Of a DNA stretch of 64,000 nucleotides, positions 13,667 through 22,945 are shown piece after piece. Location of the stretch: assembly GCF_009498275.1 (NCBI RefSeq), contig NZ_CP045643.1, forward strand, positions 1,798,001-1,862,000, read 5' to 3'. Positions within the stretch are counted from its first letter, which is position 1. Every line of letters begins with the position of its first letter. The position numbers were made by a program, and so were the translations under genes. This DNA comes from Streptomyces fagopyri (GTDB lineage: Bacteria; Actinomycetota; Actinomycetes; Streptomycetales; Streptomycetaceae). A model generated the notes under the pieces. That model made no database searches. It saw only the letters and a list, made by a program, of their open reading frames with translations, and had not been told where the DNA came from.

Positions 13667-14122
13667 TCAGGGACCCGTTCCGCCGAGGTCGAGCCGTCGG
13701 ATGTGCGCCACGTTCTCCCGGTCGTCGGCGTCCTCGCCGGCCGAGGCGGCGAACCAGGCGTCGAGGATCTCCTTGAGCAACGGTCCGGATGTCAGGCGCA
13801 GGCTCAGCGCCAGTACGTTCGCGTCGTTCCAACGGCGTGCGCCGTCCGCCGTGTACGCGTCCGTGCACAGGGCTGCCCGGACGCCCGCCACCTTGTTCGC
13901 GGCGATCGACGCGCCCGTGCCGGTCCAGCAGCACACGACCGCCTGGTCCGCGGTCCCCTCGGCCACCTCGCGGGCGGCCGCCTCCGAGCACACCGCCCAT
14001 CGCGGGTCCCGGCCGGGGTGCAGTGCCCCGTGCGTCGTGACCTCGTGGCCTCGGCCGCGCAGCTCCGCGACCAGGGAACGGGCAACGGGTTCGTCCATGT
14101 CCGAGGAGACCGAGATCCGCAT
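13667..14122 (-). CDS. RpiB/LacA/LacB-family sugar-phosphate isomerase
   Basis: A 151-residue protein of the RpiB fold. The start MRISVSSDMDEPVARSLVAEL and the block CCWTGTGASIAANKVAGVRAALC (near residues 68-91) contain the GTG-x-SIAANK anion-binding signature of ribose-5-phosphate isomerase B and relatives. The usual catalytic Cys region reads VVCCWTGTG. Its substrate may be ribose-5-phosphate or another aldose phosphate. The ribosome-binding site is weak. The open frame continues upstream into the tRNA gene, which is not coding. Confidence 0.83.
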   Translation of the reverse strand: MRISVSSDMDEPVARSLVAELRGRGHEVTTHGALHPGRDPRWAVCSEAAAREVAEGTADQAVVCCWTGTGASIAANKVAGVRAALCTDAYTADGARRWNDANVLALSLRLTSGPLLKEILDAWFAASAGEDADDRENVAHIRRLDLGGTGP

Positions 14123-14200
14123 GCCCGGCAGCCTACCGAGCGGTGCGACGCGCGACACGCCGCTTCGTCCGACTCCCGGGGAGGGCCCGCGTACACGAAG

Positions 14201-14236
14201 AAGGGCCCTCACGGACCATCGTCCGTGAAGACCCTT
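14201..14236 (-). terminator. terminator of tRNA-Pro copy 1
   Basis: An imperfect 16-bp inverted repeat with a 4-nt loop (arms AAGGGCCCTCACGGAC and its partner), 8 bases after the tRNA 3' end on the minus strand, ending in TTCTTC. Confidence 0.75.
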
Positions 14237-14243
14237 CGCACCG

Positions 14244-14317
<74 letters not shown>

Positions 14318-14629
14318 ATGCTGTTCACCCGCGGTGATCCCGCGTGATCGTGCAGGTAAACCCTACCGCACGTGCGGGGGCGGCCCCGCACACGCGACGG
14401 TCGGCGGGGCGGTACGTCCGGGCCGGCCGCGGCGCGCGGCGGCCGGCGATTCGTCGCCCGGGCGCACGGACCACCACCCACGGACCGCCGCCCCGGGTCC
14501 CACGCACCACCGCCCCCGTGCCCCGCAGGCCACGCACCACCCGCCCCCGTGCCCCGCAGGCCACGGACCACCGGCCACGCGCCACCGGTCACGGGCCACC
14601 GAGACGGCGGGCCACCGAGACAGCGGTTG
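14318..14629. repeat. spacer with a 30-bp tandem duplication
   Basis: No gene is supported in this 312 bp. Two near-identical copies of a 30/31-bp unit that starts CACGCACCAC and ends CCCCGCAGGC lie at 14501-14530 and 14531-14561. A third, diverged trace runs through CACGGACCACCGGCCACG. The copies differ by one inserted C, which suggests slippage. Confidence 0.6.
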
Positions 14630-16054
14630 TCACACCGGGCTGCCGGCGAGCCTCCACTCCCGGTGCAGCGTGCCCAGCGGAATACCCCGCTGGAGGACCG
14701 GGGTGCCGAAGACGGACAGCTGGATCCGCAGGGTCCCGCTCAGATCGAGCCCGCCGTAGACACTCCAGGTACCCGTCGTCCCGACGTCGGCCTTCGTGCC
14801 GGAGTGGGACGGGGAGGTGACGTCGACGGTGCCCGCGGCCTCGCCGCGCAGATAGGGAGCCAGGTCGGCGGTGACGCCCACGGCTCCGTACAGACCGACC
14901 GTGGCCTGTGCGCCGAGGGCGGCCTTCACCCCTCCGTCGGTCGTGACCCGGGCGCGCACCGGGGTGCTCGCCATGTGCGACTCGTCGACCGGGGTCCAGC
15001 CCGTGGCCGCGTCGTAGGTACCGCCCGCGTCGAAGTCGCCCTTGAGGTCCTGCTCGATGTCGACGGTGACCCTGCCGTCGCCGCTGATCTGGAAGTAGCA
15101 GGTCAGGTCGAGGTTCACGACGACGGGGACCGGGCCCACCTGGAGGACGGGGTCGGCGTGCAGCTTCGCGAACGGCAGCCGGACGGGCTGGGCGGAGGCG
15201 GCGGCGCGTCCCTTGAGCGCCCACCGCGAGGTCCAGTCGCCGAGGACACCGAGGTGGGCGGTTCCGGGGCCCGCCGCGGTGGACCTGCCGCCGTAGGAGA
15301 AGTCGACCTCGGGCTTGACCTGGACGAAGCCGGACAGGGTCGCCGCCGCGGAGGCCGGCGCGCCCTCGGCCGTGGCGACCTGCGTGGCGACGTCGACCCG
15401 CAGGCTGCCGAGGGGGACCTTCGCGCCCTCGGGGCCCGCGTGCACGTCTCCGGTCCGCGCCCAGGAGACCTTGACGCCGGGCAGCAGCCGCTCGACGTCG
15501 AAGGAGGCGGGATCGACGGGGACGGTGCCCTTCGCCTCACCGTCGCCGAGCAGCGCGTCCAGCGTCGTCGGCGCGGTCCGGACCTCGGTGCCGTCGGGCT
15601 TCTCGCCGATCACCTCGGTGACCTCGGCGAGCAGTCCGTCGGGAGCGCCGGGCGCGGGGGCGCTGGCGATGACGTCACCGACGGCGGTACGGCCCGGCGC
15701 CGGCGTCCCTCCTGGAGCGGGCGACGCGGACGGATTCCCCTTGTGCGCTGGGGATATGACGGCGCGTCGGGTACGGCTGTCGTACGACGTCACCGTGAGC
15801 GCGGACTTGTGGGCCTCGCCGCCGGCCGTACCGGGCCGCGCGACCGCCGTCGAGGTGGCCGCGGGTCCGGCGGCGACGGCGAGGGGGCCGCCGCCGTGCG
15901 CGGACTCGGCGGTGGAGGCCGTGGCCTCCGGGACACGTCCGGGGGCGGAGGAGGCGCGCGGGCCGGAGCCCGCGGAGCAGCCGGTGGCGAGGAGGAGGGC
16001 GGATGCGGCGAGCGCGGGCATGACGGCACGCAAGGGCCGCTTGCGGATACGCAA
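14630..16054 (-). CDS. lipoprotein of unknown function
   Basis: A 474-residue secreted protein. The first 26 residues form a lipoprotein signal peptide with lipobox LLATGC; Cys26 would be lipidated. Residues 27-130 are Ala/Gly/Pro/Ser-rich and probably a flexible tether. The remainder is rich in beta-strand patterns (VDVATQVAT, TLSGFVQVKPEVDFSYGG, VNLDLTCYFQISGDGRVTVDIEQDLKG) without any motif I recognise. Expected location is the outer face of the membrane. The gene stands alone. A short inverted repeat lies just upstream of the start. Confidence 0.8.
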   Translation of the reverse strand: MRIRKRPLRAVMPALAASALLLATGCSAGSGPRASSAPGRVPEATASTAESAHGGGPLAVAAGPAATSTAVARPGTAGGEAHKSALTVTSYDSRTRRAVISPAHKGNPSASPAPGGTPAPGRTAVGDVIASAPAPGAPDGLLAEVTEVIGEKPDGTEVRTAPTTLDALLGDGEAKGTVPVDPASFDVERLLPGVKVSWARTGDVHAGPEGAKVPLGSLRVDVATQVATAEGAPASAAATLSGFVQVKPEVDFSYGGRSTAAGPGTAHLGVLGDWTSRWALKGRAAASAQPVRLPFAKLHADPVLQVGPVPVVVNLDLTCYFQISGDGRVTVDIEQDLKGDFDAGGTYDAATGWTPVDESHMASTPVRARVTTDGGVKAALGAQATVGLYGAVGVTADLAPYLRGEAAGTVDVTSPSHSGTKADVGTTGTWSVYGGLDLSGTLRIQLSVFGTPVLQRGIPLGTLHREWRLAGSPV

Positions 16055-16086
16055 GATCAGTCCTGAGGGGGTGGGGGCGGCAAGAA

Positions 16087-16102
16087 GTTACCAGCGAGTA
16101 AC
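16087..16102. promoter_or_regulatory. inverted repeat upstream of the lipoprotein gene
   Basis: GTTAC-n6-GTAAC, centred about 40 bp before the lipoprotein start on the minus strand. The core TTACCAGCGAGTAA looks like a dimeric repressor site; the regulator is unknown. Confidence 0.4.
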
Positions 16103-16317
16103 TGGATGTGAGCATGCCATGAAGACCCGAAGGCGCGCTTCACCTTCCGCACCCCTCAAGGGTGATGTGCGCCACGCCGCCCCCTCGAAGGCGGTCGCGA
16201 CGCTCTCCCCAACTCACCCGCGCACAAGCACACTTGACGCGGCATCACACATTCGTACCGAACGGGCGCGCCGGTCACGCTCCGGCCGGAGAGGGAGCCG
16301 CGCCCCTCCGGCCGCCC

Positions 16318-16542
16318 TCACCTCCCGGTCTCGGGCCCCCAGTACTCCGGGCCGATCCCCCGCCAGTCGATGAGCGGGGACACCGCGATGGTCAGCGGGT
16401 CGACGTCGAGCCCCGCACGCCGCAGGAACTCGGACAGGTCGTCCAGGTTGTAGGCCAACCCGAGGCTCTCTCCGTGCACACGGACCCGGCGGCCACCCGT
16501 CGGCGCCGGCGGGGACACGATCACTGGCAGCGGTTCGGACAT
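16318..16542 (-). CDS. small conserved-looking hypothetical protein, 74 residues
   Basis: This product opens with MSEPLPVIVSPPAPTGGRRV and ends with a block reading LIDWRGIGPEYWG. The central part LAYNLDDLSEFLRRAGLDVDP resembles a small helical motif. Third-position G/C is high throughout, which supports coding. I do not recognise a named domain. It stands between the lipoprotein and the Lrp regulator, divergent from neither, and may be transcribed alone. Confidence 0.65.
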   Translation of the reverse strand: MSEPLPVIVSPPAPTGGRRVRVHGESLGLAYNLDDLSEFLRRAGLDVDPLTIAVSPLIDWRGIGPEYWGPETGR

Positions 16543-16710
16543 GATTCCAGCCTCGCCTCTCCGGCCCCGGCCTGCATCCCGGCCCGATGTCTCGTTCGTT
16601 CACCGCGCGCCGTCGCCGGCCCGTCGGAGGAGTGTGGGTACGCCATGCGCCGAATTCAATCACGTGTTCGATTTAATGCGCGACCGTGCCGGGCGGCCCG
16701 GCACCGCCGG

Positions 16711-17154
16711 TCAGACGCGCGGCCGGTTGATCAGCCCGGACAGCACGATCACGCTCTCCGTCCGCTCGATGACCCTGGCCTCGCGCACCCGCTGGATGGC
16801 GCGTTCCAGGTGCGGGATGTCCAGGGCCATCAGGTGCACGATCGCGTCCGCGGCCCCGGAGACCGTGTAGGCCTCGACCACCTCGGGTACGGCCTCCAGG
16901 TCGCGCCGCAGTTCCGCGGGGGTCGGGTTGCCCTTGCAGTACACCTCGGCGAAGGCCTCGGTCCGCCAGCCCAGCGCCTGGGTGTCGACGAGCGCGGTGA
17001 AACCGCGGACCGTGCCGTCGGCCACCAGTCGGTCCAGGCGCCGCTTCGCCGCGGGCGCCGAGAGCCCGGCGGCGCGGCCGATCTCCGCGTAGGTACTGCG
17101 CGCGTCGCGCAGCACGCACTGCACGATGGCCTCGTCGATGGCGTCCATGGCCAT
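16711..17154 (-). CDS. Lrp/AsnC-family transcriptional regulator
   Basis: A 147-residue regulator with an N-terminal winged helix-turn-helix (DEAIVQCVLRDARSTYAEIGRAAGLSAPAAKRRLDRL, given here only as residues 5-42) and a C-terminal RAM ligand-binding domain (ELRRDLEAVPEVVEAYTVSG). Proteins of this kind bind amino acids and assemble as octamers. I chose the ATG at 17154, nine bases after AAAGG. It is divergent from the M20 peptidase gene and very likely controls it and itself through the direct repeats in the shared gap. Confidence 0.88.
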   Translation of the reverse strand: MAMDAIDEAIVQCVLRDARSTYAEIGRAAGLSAPAAKRRLDRLVADGTVRGFTALVDTQALGWRTEAFAEVYCKGNPTPAELRRDLEAVPEVVEAYTVSGAADAIVHLMALDIPHLERAIQRVREARVIERTESVIVLSGLINRPRV

Positions 17155-17175
17155 GCCGCACACCCTTTCTCCGCG

Positions 17176-17214
17176 CAAGAAATCACCACGCAGGGACATT
17201 CTTCACAAGAAATC
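17176..17214. promoter_or_regulatory. paired CAAGAAATC repeats in the Lrp / peptidase gap
   Basis: Two exact copies of CAAGAAATC at 17176-17184 and 17206-17214 lie 30 bp apart, about three helical turns. They sit 22-60 bp upstream of the Lrp-type gene. This is a plausible phased site for the regulator. Confidence 0.5.
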
Positions 17215-17313
17215 GATCCCAGAAGGAAACGAACGGCGATTGTTTGCGTACCGGGGCTGTTCGTAGCATCCTCACGCCCCCCTCGTCATCCACCCGCGAA
17301 AGGAGCGTGTGGC

Positions 17314-18588
17314 ATGCGCGCAGTGCTCAGTGCCGAGGAATCCGCCGCCCTGGAGGCCGTCGACGAGACGGCCGTCGCCACGATGCTGCTCGACACCCTG
17401 GCCGTGCCGAGCGTGACGGGAAGCGCGGCCGAGTCCGAGCTGCAGCACCGTCTGGCGCGGGACCTCGGCCGGTCGGGCCTGGACATCGACCTCTGGTCGA
17501 TGGATCTGCCCGCGCTGCGCGCCGAGCCCGGCTTCCCCGGCATGGAGGTGCCGCGCGACGAGGCGTGGGGGCTCGTCGCGACGCTGCCCGGCGACGAGGA
17601 CGGTCCGACGATGATCCTCCAGGGTCATGTGGACGTCGTGCCGCCCGGCGACCTCGCGCAGTGGGCGGGCGCCCCGTTCGTACCGAGTGTCCGCGGGGAC
17701 GTCGTGCACGGCCGGGGCGCCTGTGACATGAAGGCCGGTGTCGTCGCCAACGTCGCGGCGCTCGCCGCGATCCGGGCGTGCGGGGTACGGCTGCGCGGCA
17801 GCGTCGCGGGCCACTTCGTGGTCGGCGAGGAGGACGGCGGGATCGGGGCCTTCGGGACCCTGCGCCGTGGCCACACCGGCGACGCCTGCGTCATCAGCGA
17901 GCCGACCGGCGGCACGCTGGTCACCGCGAACGCCGGCGCCCTGACCTTCCGTATCACCGTGCCGGGCCGGTCCACGCACGCCGGCACCCGTGACGCCGGG
18001 GTGAGCGCCATCGACGCCTACGCGCCGATCGCCGCCGCGCTGGCCCGGCTGGAGGCCGTCCGCAGCGAGACGCCTGATCCCCTGATGGCCGAATACCCCT
18101 TCCCGTACACCGTCTCCGTCGGGATGCTCCAGGCCGGGGACTGGGCCAGCAGCGTGCCGGGGCTGCTGGTCGCCGACGGACGGCTCGGGCTGCGGCTCGG
18201 CGAGGACCCGGCCGAGGCACGCGCCGCGTTCGAACGCTGTGTGGCGCGGGCGTGCGCGGCCGATCCGTGGTTGCGCGGACATCCCGCGGTCGTCTCGTGG
18301 CCCGGTGGCCAGTTCGCCAGCGGCCGGCTCCCGGCCGGCCATCCACTGCGCGAGACGGTCGGCAGCGCGCACGCCGACGTCACCGGAGCGCCCGCGGCCC
18401 GGGAGCGGGGCGCCCCCTACGGGAGCGACCTGCGGCTCTACGCCGGGGCGGGCATCCCGACCCTCCAGTACGGTCCCGGGGACGTCCGTCTGGCCCACGG
18501 CCCCGACGAGCACGTGTCCCTCGCGGAGACGGTGGCCGTCGCCCGCGCACTGGTCCTGGCGACACTGCGCACCGTGGGAACCCGATAG
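17314..18588 (+). CDS. M20-family metallopeptidase (ArgE/DapE/ACY1 type)
   Basis: A 424-residue amidohydrolase with the di-zinc ligands in place: GHVDVV (near residue 106), GRGACDMKAG (metal-bridging Asp near 138), and catalytic GEEDGG (Glu pair near 171). The dimerisation domain falls around residues 205-320. It probably hydrolyses an N-acyl amino acid or a related amide in the cytoplasm; the substrate is not readable. AAGGAG stands 8 bases before the ATG. Divergence from an Lrp-type regulator suggests induction by an amino acid. The open frame extends far upstream, but without a family match. Confidence 0.88.
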   Translation: MRAVLSAEESAALEAVDETAVATMLLDTLAVPSVTGSAAESELQHRLARDLGRSGLDIDLWSMDLPALRAEPGFPGMEVPRDEAWGLVATLPGDEDGPTMILQGHVDVVPPGDLAQWAGAPFVPSVRGDVVHGRGACDMKAGVVANVAALAAIRACGVRLRGSVAGHFVVGEEDGGIGAFGTLRRGHTGDACVISEPTGGTLVTANAGALTFRITVPGRSTHAGTRDAGVSAIDAYAPIAAALARLEAVRSETPDPLMAEYPFPYTVSVGMLQAGDWASSVPGLLVADGRLGLRLGEDPAEARAAFERCVARACAADPWLRGHPAVVSWPGGQFASGRLPAGHPLRETVGSAHADVTGAPAARERGAPYGSDLRLYAGAGIPTLQYGPGDVRLAHGPDEHVSLAETVAVARALVLATLRTVGTR

Positions 18589-18774
18589 GACCACGGACTC
18601 CGTGGCCACAGGCTCCGTGGCCACGGGCTCCGTACGACCACGGACTCGTGGCGCCCCGGCCCCGGACGGCAACGGACCGCATGAGCCCTGAATCGGGTAG
18701 GGCCCCGGACCGACTGGGACCCCGGATCGGCGGAGACCCCGACCGGGTGGGACCCCGGCCCCCGAGGGGGGGGT

Positions 18775-19587
18775 TCAGCGCCCCGCCCGCCAGCGCCACC
18801 CGTGGTCCACCGGTCCGAGTCCGGAGCCGAGCGGGAAGCCCGCCGCGATCGCACCCGTGACGTACTCCTTCGCCCGCCGCACCGCCTCCGGCACCGCGCT
18901 CCCCCGCGCCAGCTCCACCGCGATGGCCGAGGCCAGGGTGCAGCCGGTGCCGTGGGTGTGCCGGTTGTCGTGGCGCGGCGCCCGCAGCCAGAGCTGTTCG
19001 GTGCCGTCGGTCAGCAGGTCGACGGCCTCGCCGGGCAGATGGCCGCCCTTCACGAGGACCCAGCGGGGGCCGTAGGACAGCAGCCGTTCCGCGGCCCGGC
19101 GCATGTCCCGCTCCCCCGTCACCTCGATCCCGGTGAGTTCGGCGGTCTCGTCGAGGTTCGGCGTCGCCACCGTCGCGACCGGCAGCAGCGCGGTCCGTAC
19201 GGCGTCCAGCGCGTCGTCGGCCAGCAGCCGGTCACCGTGCTTGGAGACGCTCACCGGATCCACCACCACGGGCGCGGCGACGTCCGACAGCAGCTCGGCG
19301 ACGGTCTCGACGAGCAGCGATGAGCCGAGCATGCCGGTCTTCACCGCCTGCACCCCGATGTCGTCCACGACGCTGCGGAACTGCGCGCGCACCGCCTCCG
19401 CCGGAAGCTCCCAGGCTCCCTGCACGCCGAGCGAGTTCTGCGCGGTGACCGCGGTCAGCACGCTCATCCCGTGCGCGCCGAGCGCCAGCATGGTCTTCAG
19501 GTCGGCCTGGATGCCGGCGCCGCCGCCCGAGTCCGATCCGGCGACGGTCAGGACGCGGGGCGGGACGGCGGGAGTGTTCGAGGACAT
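18775..19587 (-). CDS. thiD: hydroxymethylpyrimidine / phosphomethylpyrimidine kinase
   Basis: A 270-residue ribokinase-fold enzyme. Signatures are [17 protein letters not shown] near the N-terminus and the anion-hole motif [15 protein letters not shown] near residue 214. It phosphorylates HMP and HMP-P in thiamine biosynthesis. The permease gene with a TPP riboswitch lies upstream on the same strand. The gap between them is 129 bp, so the riboswitch may control both genes. Confidence 0.95.
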   Translation of the reverse strand: MSSNTPAVPPRVLTVAGSDSGGGAGIQADLKTMLALGAHGMSVLTAVTAQNSLGVQGAWELPAEAVRAQFRSVVDDIGVQAVKTGMLGSSLLVETVAELLSDVAAPVVVDPVSVSKHGDRLLADDALDAVRTALLPVATVATPNLDETAELTGIEVTGERDMRRAAERLLSYGPRWVLVKGGHLPGEAVDLLTDGTEQLWLRAPRHDNRHTHGTGCTLASAIAVELARGSAVPEAVRRAKEYVTGAIAAGFPLGSGLGPVDHGWRWRAGR

Positions 19588-19716
19588 GGCGGGTTCGCTC
19601 CGTACGGGACGAGACGGATGGGACGAGGCGGATGACGCGAGAACGGCGGGACGAGACGGGTGAGCGCCTACGCACGGCGACAGGGCCCGTGGCGCCGTGC
19701 CCGGTGGCGGACGTCG

Positions 19717-21111
19717 TCAGCGGCGCAGCCGCAGTGGGGCGTACACCACGAGGGCCGCGAGGAACGCCACCCCGTAGGCGAGGTCCGCTCCGTGCAGGGC
19801 CCGGGCGACCGGACCGACGTACAGGCTGGTGCTCATGAACGGGACCGCCGCCGCGAAGGCGCCGACGAACGCCACCAGCGCGGGCCACCACGGCTGCGGA
19901 CGGGCGCTCTCGGCGGACAGGTCGACCGGCGCGCCGACGCGCGCCCTGGCCCGGACGAGCCAGTCGACGGCGACGATCGCCACGAACCCGGGAATCCAGT
20001 AACCGACGAGCAGCAGCACGTTCTGGAACCGGGTCGTGGTGTCGGCGGCGTGCATCCACAGCACGAGCGGGAAGCCGAGGACGGCCGCCAGCGCGGCGGC
20101 GGCCGGGCGCGGCAGGCGTACGCCCATGGTCTGCAGGGCGAGCGACCCGCTGTAGTCGTTCATGGCGTTGCTGCTCAGCGCGGCCAGGGCCACGGCGAGC
20201 AGTCCGAACGCGCCGAGGACACCGCCGCCGAGCAGGGTGTCGACGCCGCGGGCGGTCTGGTCGGTGAAGACGGAGGCGCCCCACAGGCCGAGCGCCTGGA
20301 CGGCCACGAAGGACACGCTGATTCCGGCGAGCGTGCACCAGAACATGCGCGGCCGGGATGCCGTGCGCGGCAGATAGCGGCTGAAGTCGCTGGCGTAAGG
20401 GGCCCAGGAGAGCGCCAGGCTGAGGGCGATGGTGCAGGTCAGGACGAACGCCCCGGCGCGGTCGGCACCGTGCGCGGAGGCGGCGGCAGCGGGGTGGGTG
20501 CCGTTCAGGAGCTTCACCGTCAGCGCGGCGAAGGCGGCGGCGAGGGCGAAGGTCATCACGGTCTGCAGCCGGTGGATCACCTCGTACCCGAGGGCGCCGA
20601 GCGCTCCCTGGGCACCCATCATGACGAGCACGCCCAGCCAGAACGGCCAGCCGCAGAGCTGGGCCAGCGCGTCCCCGCCGAACAGACCGATCAGCGCGTC
20701 CCAGGCGATCGAGGACAGCCACTGCAGCGCGCCCGGCACCAGCACGGCCCGTCCGAACGCGAGCCGGGCGAGCGGCAGTTGACCGGCGCCGGTCTGACTG
20801 CCCCAGGTGCCGAGGTACGCCGTCGGCACCGCGCCCAGCAGGGTGCCCAGCACGACGGCGGTCAGCGCGGTGGAGAAGTCCAGACCGAGCGCGACGCCGA
20901 CGGTGCCGGTGAAGACCCCGGTCATCGTCAGATTGGGGGCGAACCACACGGTGAACAGGCGGCCGGGGCCGCCGTAACGGTGGTCCTCCGGCACCGGGGC
21001 GATGCCGCGCGCCTCGACGCGCAGGTCCCCCGGGGCCTCGGGCATCCGCCCGTCGAAAACGCCCTGCGGACCTCCGACGGCCACTTCACCACGGGCATAC
21101 GGCAACGACAT
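19717..21111 (-). CDS. cytX: cytosine/purine-type permease, probable HMP transporter
   Basis: A 464-residue membrane protein of the NCS1 (cytosine-purine permease) family with about 12 hydrophobic helices, from FTVWFAPNLTMTGVFTG near residue 50 to the C-terminus. The TPP riboswitch in its leader and the downstream thiD make uptake of hydroxymethylpyrimidine the likely job, as for CytX. The ATG at 21111 follows GGAGGG, which closes the riboswitch, so control of translation initiation is likely. The longer frame upstream would run through the riboswitch and is not coding. Confidence 0.88.
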   Translation of the reverse strand: MSLPYARGEVAVGGPQGVFDGRMPEAPGDLRVEARGIAPVPEDHRYGGPGRLFTVWFAPNLTMTGVFTGTVGVALGLDFSTALTAVVLGTLLGAVPTAYLGTWGSQTGAGQLPLARLAFGRAVLVPGALQWLSSIAWDALIGLFGGDALAQLCGWPFWLGVLVMMGAQGALGALGYEVIHRLQTVMTFALAAAFAALTVKLLNGTHPAAAASAHGADRAGAFVLTCTIALSLALSWAPYASDFSRYLPRTASRPRMFWCTLAGISVSFVAVQALGLWGASVFTDQTARGVDTLLGGGVLGAFGLLAVALAALSSNAMNDYSGSLALQTMGVRLPRPAAAALAAVLGFPLVLWMHAADTTTRFQNVLLLVGYWIPGFVAIVAVDWLVRARARVGAPVDLSAESARPQPWWPALVAFVGAFAAAVPFMSTSLYVGPVARALHGADLAYGVAFLAALVVYAPLRLRR

Positions 21112-21114
21112 GAG

Positions 21115-21190
21115 ACATCCCTCCGCCAGTCCTAACTGGTTCAGGTTCGACGGGTGTGATCTCAGCCCTCGTGCGGGGCACCCCGTGTCC
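21115..21190 (-). promoter_or_regulatory. TPP riboswitch (THI element)
   Basis: Read on the minus strand, the leader has the THI-box core: GGGGTGCCCCGC, then GGGCTGAGATCACACCC, then GAACCTGAACCAGTTAGG ACTGGCGGAGGGA. All conserved blocks (CTGAGA, ACCCnnnGAACCTGA, GGNNAATGCC-equivalent arm) are present in order. The 3' end contains the Shine-Dalgarno of the permease, which fits thiamine pyrophosphate blocking translation. Confidence 0.95.
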
Positions 21191-21487
21191 GGTTCGGCGC
21201 AAGGATAGCCCGGCCCGCGCGTGCGTCCCGGGCAGGGGGCGCCCGGACCGCGCGAGGAGGCGCGCGGGGCCTGTGCGAGAAGGCGCGCGAGGCCCGGACA
21301 AGGCGGTGGGCGGGGCGCGTGCGTCGACGTGGAGTCGTGGGGTCGTGGGGTCGTGGGGTCGCGGGCGGAGCGATGCCTCCTGGAGCGTGTCGCGCACGTC
21401 CCGTCGTCCACCCCTCGTCCACCCGGCGGCCGTGCCGGGCGTCGCGACGCGGGCGGGACTCTCGCGCCGCGCCTCAGGCCTCAGGCC
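21191..21487. other. repeat-rich spacer between permease leader and dehydrogenase
   Basis: No gene is supported. GTCGTGGG recurs four times near 21330-21365, GGCGCGCG units recur near 21240-21300, and CTCAGGC occurs three times in tandem just at the stop of the dehydrogenase gene (about 21474-21491). Confidence 0.5.
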
Positions 21488-22576
21488 TCAGGAGCCGACG
21501 CGTGGTTCCCAGCCCTCGTACGCCGCCGTCAGCAGGCCCAGCACGCCGTGCGGGGTGACCTCGCGCGGGTTCGGGTACGCCTGGCCGGCGGCCTGTGCCG
21601 CGGCCACCGCCAAGTCGGCTTCTTTCAGGCCGAGTTCGGCGAGAGTGTGCGGCGCGCCCAGGCCTCGCGCGAGTTCCCGCAGGGCGCGTGGGACGTCGTC
21701 CGTACCGAGCGCCCGGGACAGGGTGGCGATCGCCCGGGGCGCGGCGGACGCGTTGTAGGCGAGGACGTAGGGCAGGACGACGGTGTGCGTCTCGGCGTGC
21801 GGCAGGTCGAAGGTGCCGCCGAGGACATGGCACAGCTTGTGGTGCAGGCCCATGGTGGTGGCGCCGAGGCAGGCACCGCACAGCCACGCCGCGTACAGGG
21901 CGCGGCTCCGCGCGTCGAGGTCCCCGGGGGCGGCGGCCACGGTCGGCAGGACACCTGTCATCGCCCGGACTCCCTCCTCGGCCATGAGCTGGACGAGAGG
22001 CGAGGTGTCCGGCGCGTACAGCGCTTCGACGGCGTGCGCGAGGGCGTTGAAACCGCTGGTCACAGAGAGGGGGACGGGAAGTCCGAGGGTGAGCTCGGGG
22101 TCGTAGACGACGCTTCGGGGCTGGACGGCGAGGTCACGGCCGGTGCGCTTGGCGCCGTCCTCGGTCAGGCCCCACACCGGGGTCATCTCGGAGCCCGAGT
22201 AGGTGGACGGCACGGCGATCAGCGGCAGTCCGGTGCGCAGCGCGATCGCCTTGCCGAGGCCGATCGCCGAGCCGCCGCCGACCGCCACACAGCCGTCGGC
22301 GCGTATCTCGCGGGCCACCTCGACCGCTCGGGTGGCGACCTCGGCGGGTACGTGCATCCGGGCCTCGGCGTGCACCCCCGCGCACTGACCGCCCAGCGCG
22401 TCGGCGACCGCCCGGGCGGCGGTCTCGCCCCGGCCGCCGCAGACCACCAGCACCCTGTGCAGACCGAGCCGGGCGACCTCGCCGGGGGTCGCGGACACGG
22501 CGGCGCCGGGCCGGAAGACGACCCGGCCCGGCCGGGTCTCGTACGAGAAGTCGAGCGGGGTGTCCATGGCGCTCAT
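21488..22576 (-). CDS. maleylacetate reductase / iron-containing alcohol dehydrogenase family
   Basis: A 362-residue protein of the Fe-ADH superfamily, closest in layout to maleylacetate reductases: VCGGRGETAARAVADALG (nucleotide-binding), VAVGGGSAIGLGKAIAL near residue 97, PSTYSGSEMTPVWGLTEDG near 122, and a C-terminal HHKLCHVLGGTFDLPHAETH with the His ligands. True reductases convert maleylacetate to 3-oxoadipate in catechol degradation. No ring-cleavage dioxygenase is next to it, so the substrate here is open. Its ATG overlaps the stop of the 92-residue gene (ATGA). Confidence 0.82.
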   Translation of the reverse strand: MSAMDTPLDFSYETRPGRVVFRPGAAVSATPGEVARLGLHRVLVVCGGRGETAARAVADALGGQCAGVHAEARMHVPAEVATRAVEVAREIRADGCVAVGGGSAIGLGKAIALRTGLPLIAVPSTYSGSEMTPVWGLTEDGAKRTGRDLAVQPRSVVYDPELTLGLPVPLSVTSGFNALAHAVEALYAPDTSPLVQLMAEEGVRAMTGVLPTVAAAPGDLDARSRALYAAWLCGACLGATTMGLHHKLCHVLGGTFDLPHAETHTVVLPYVLAYNASAAPRAIATLSRALGTDDVPRALRELARGLGAPHTLAELGLKEADLAVAAAQAAGQAYPNPREVTPHGVLGLLTAAYEGWEPRVGS

Positions 22577-22851
22577 ACCTGCTCCCGTACGAGGTCGAAG
22601 CGGGCCCGCGGGAAGGGGGCCGGGACGCCGAACTCCCTTGCCGGGAGGGGATCGTAGGCCTCGGTGAACGTCTGGGCCGGGCTCTCCCCGGCCGCGGGCA
22701 CGGCATCGGTGACACCGGCCCCGAAGCCGGCCCCCATGGCCCTGAAGTCCGCCTCGAGGCCGGTTCCGGGGTCAGTCCCGAAGCCGGCCCTGAGGTCGGC
22801 CCGGGCATCGGTCCCGAGGTCGGTCTTGCGGTCGGTCGGTTCGACGGTCAT
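22573..22851 (-). CDS. 92-residue protein of unknown function, coupled to the dehydrogenase
   Basis: AGGAG lies 6 bases before the ATG, third positions are almost all G or C, and the stop overlaps the next start as ATGA, so this is very probably translated. Residues 12-45 are an imperfect repeat of the form D-x-RAGFGTD / GAGFGAG. The C-terminal 35 residues (AQTFTEAYDPLPAREFGVPA and PFPRARFDLVREQV) look folded. I do not recognise the family. A remnant of a dioxygenase, often found beside maleylacetate reductase genes, is possible but not supported. Confidence 0.6.
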   Translation of the reverse strand: MTVEPTDRKTDLGTDARADLRAGFGTDPGTGLEADFRAMGAGFGAGVTDAVPAAGESPAQTFTEAYDPLPAREFGVPAPFPRARFDLVREQV

Positions 22852-22945
22852 GCCACTCTCCTGGTCCGGCACACGATCCTGCCAGGCGTGTCCGAGGATG
22901 CGCCGCCTCGCTCCGGACGGCAACTCCTGGTGTTCCCTCGCGCGG

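Noticed and set aside
14501..14561. CRISPR-like short array
   Set aside because: The two copies are directly adjacent without unique spacers, and no cas gene is in the window.
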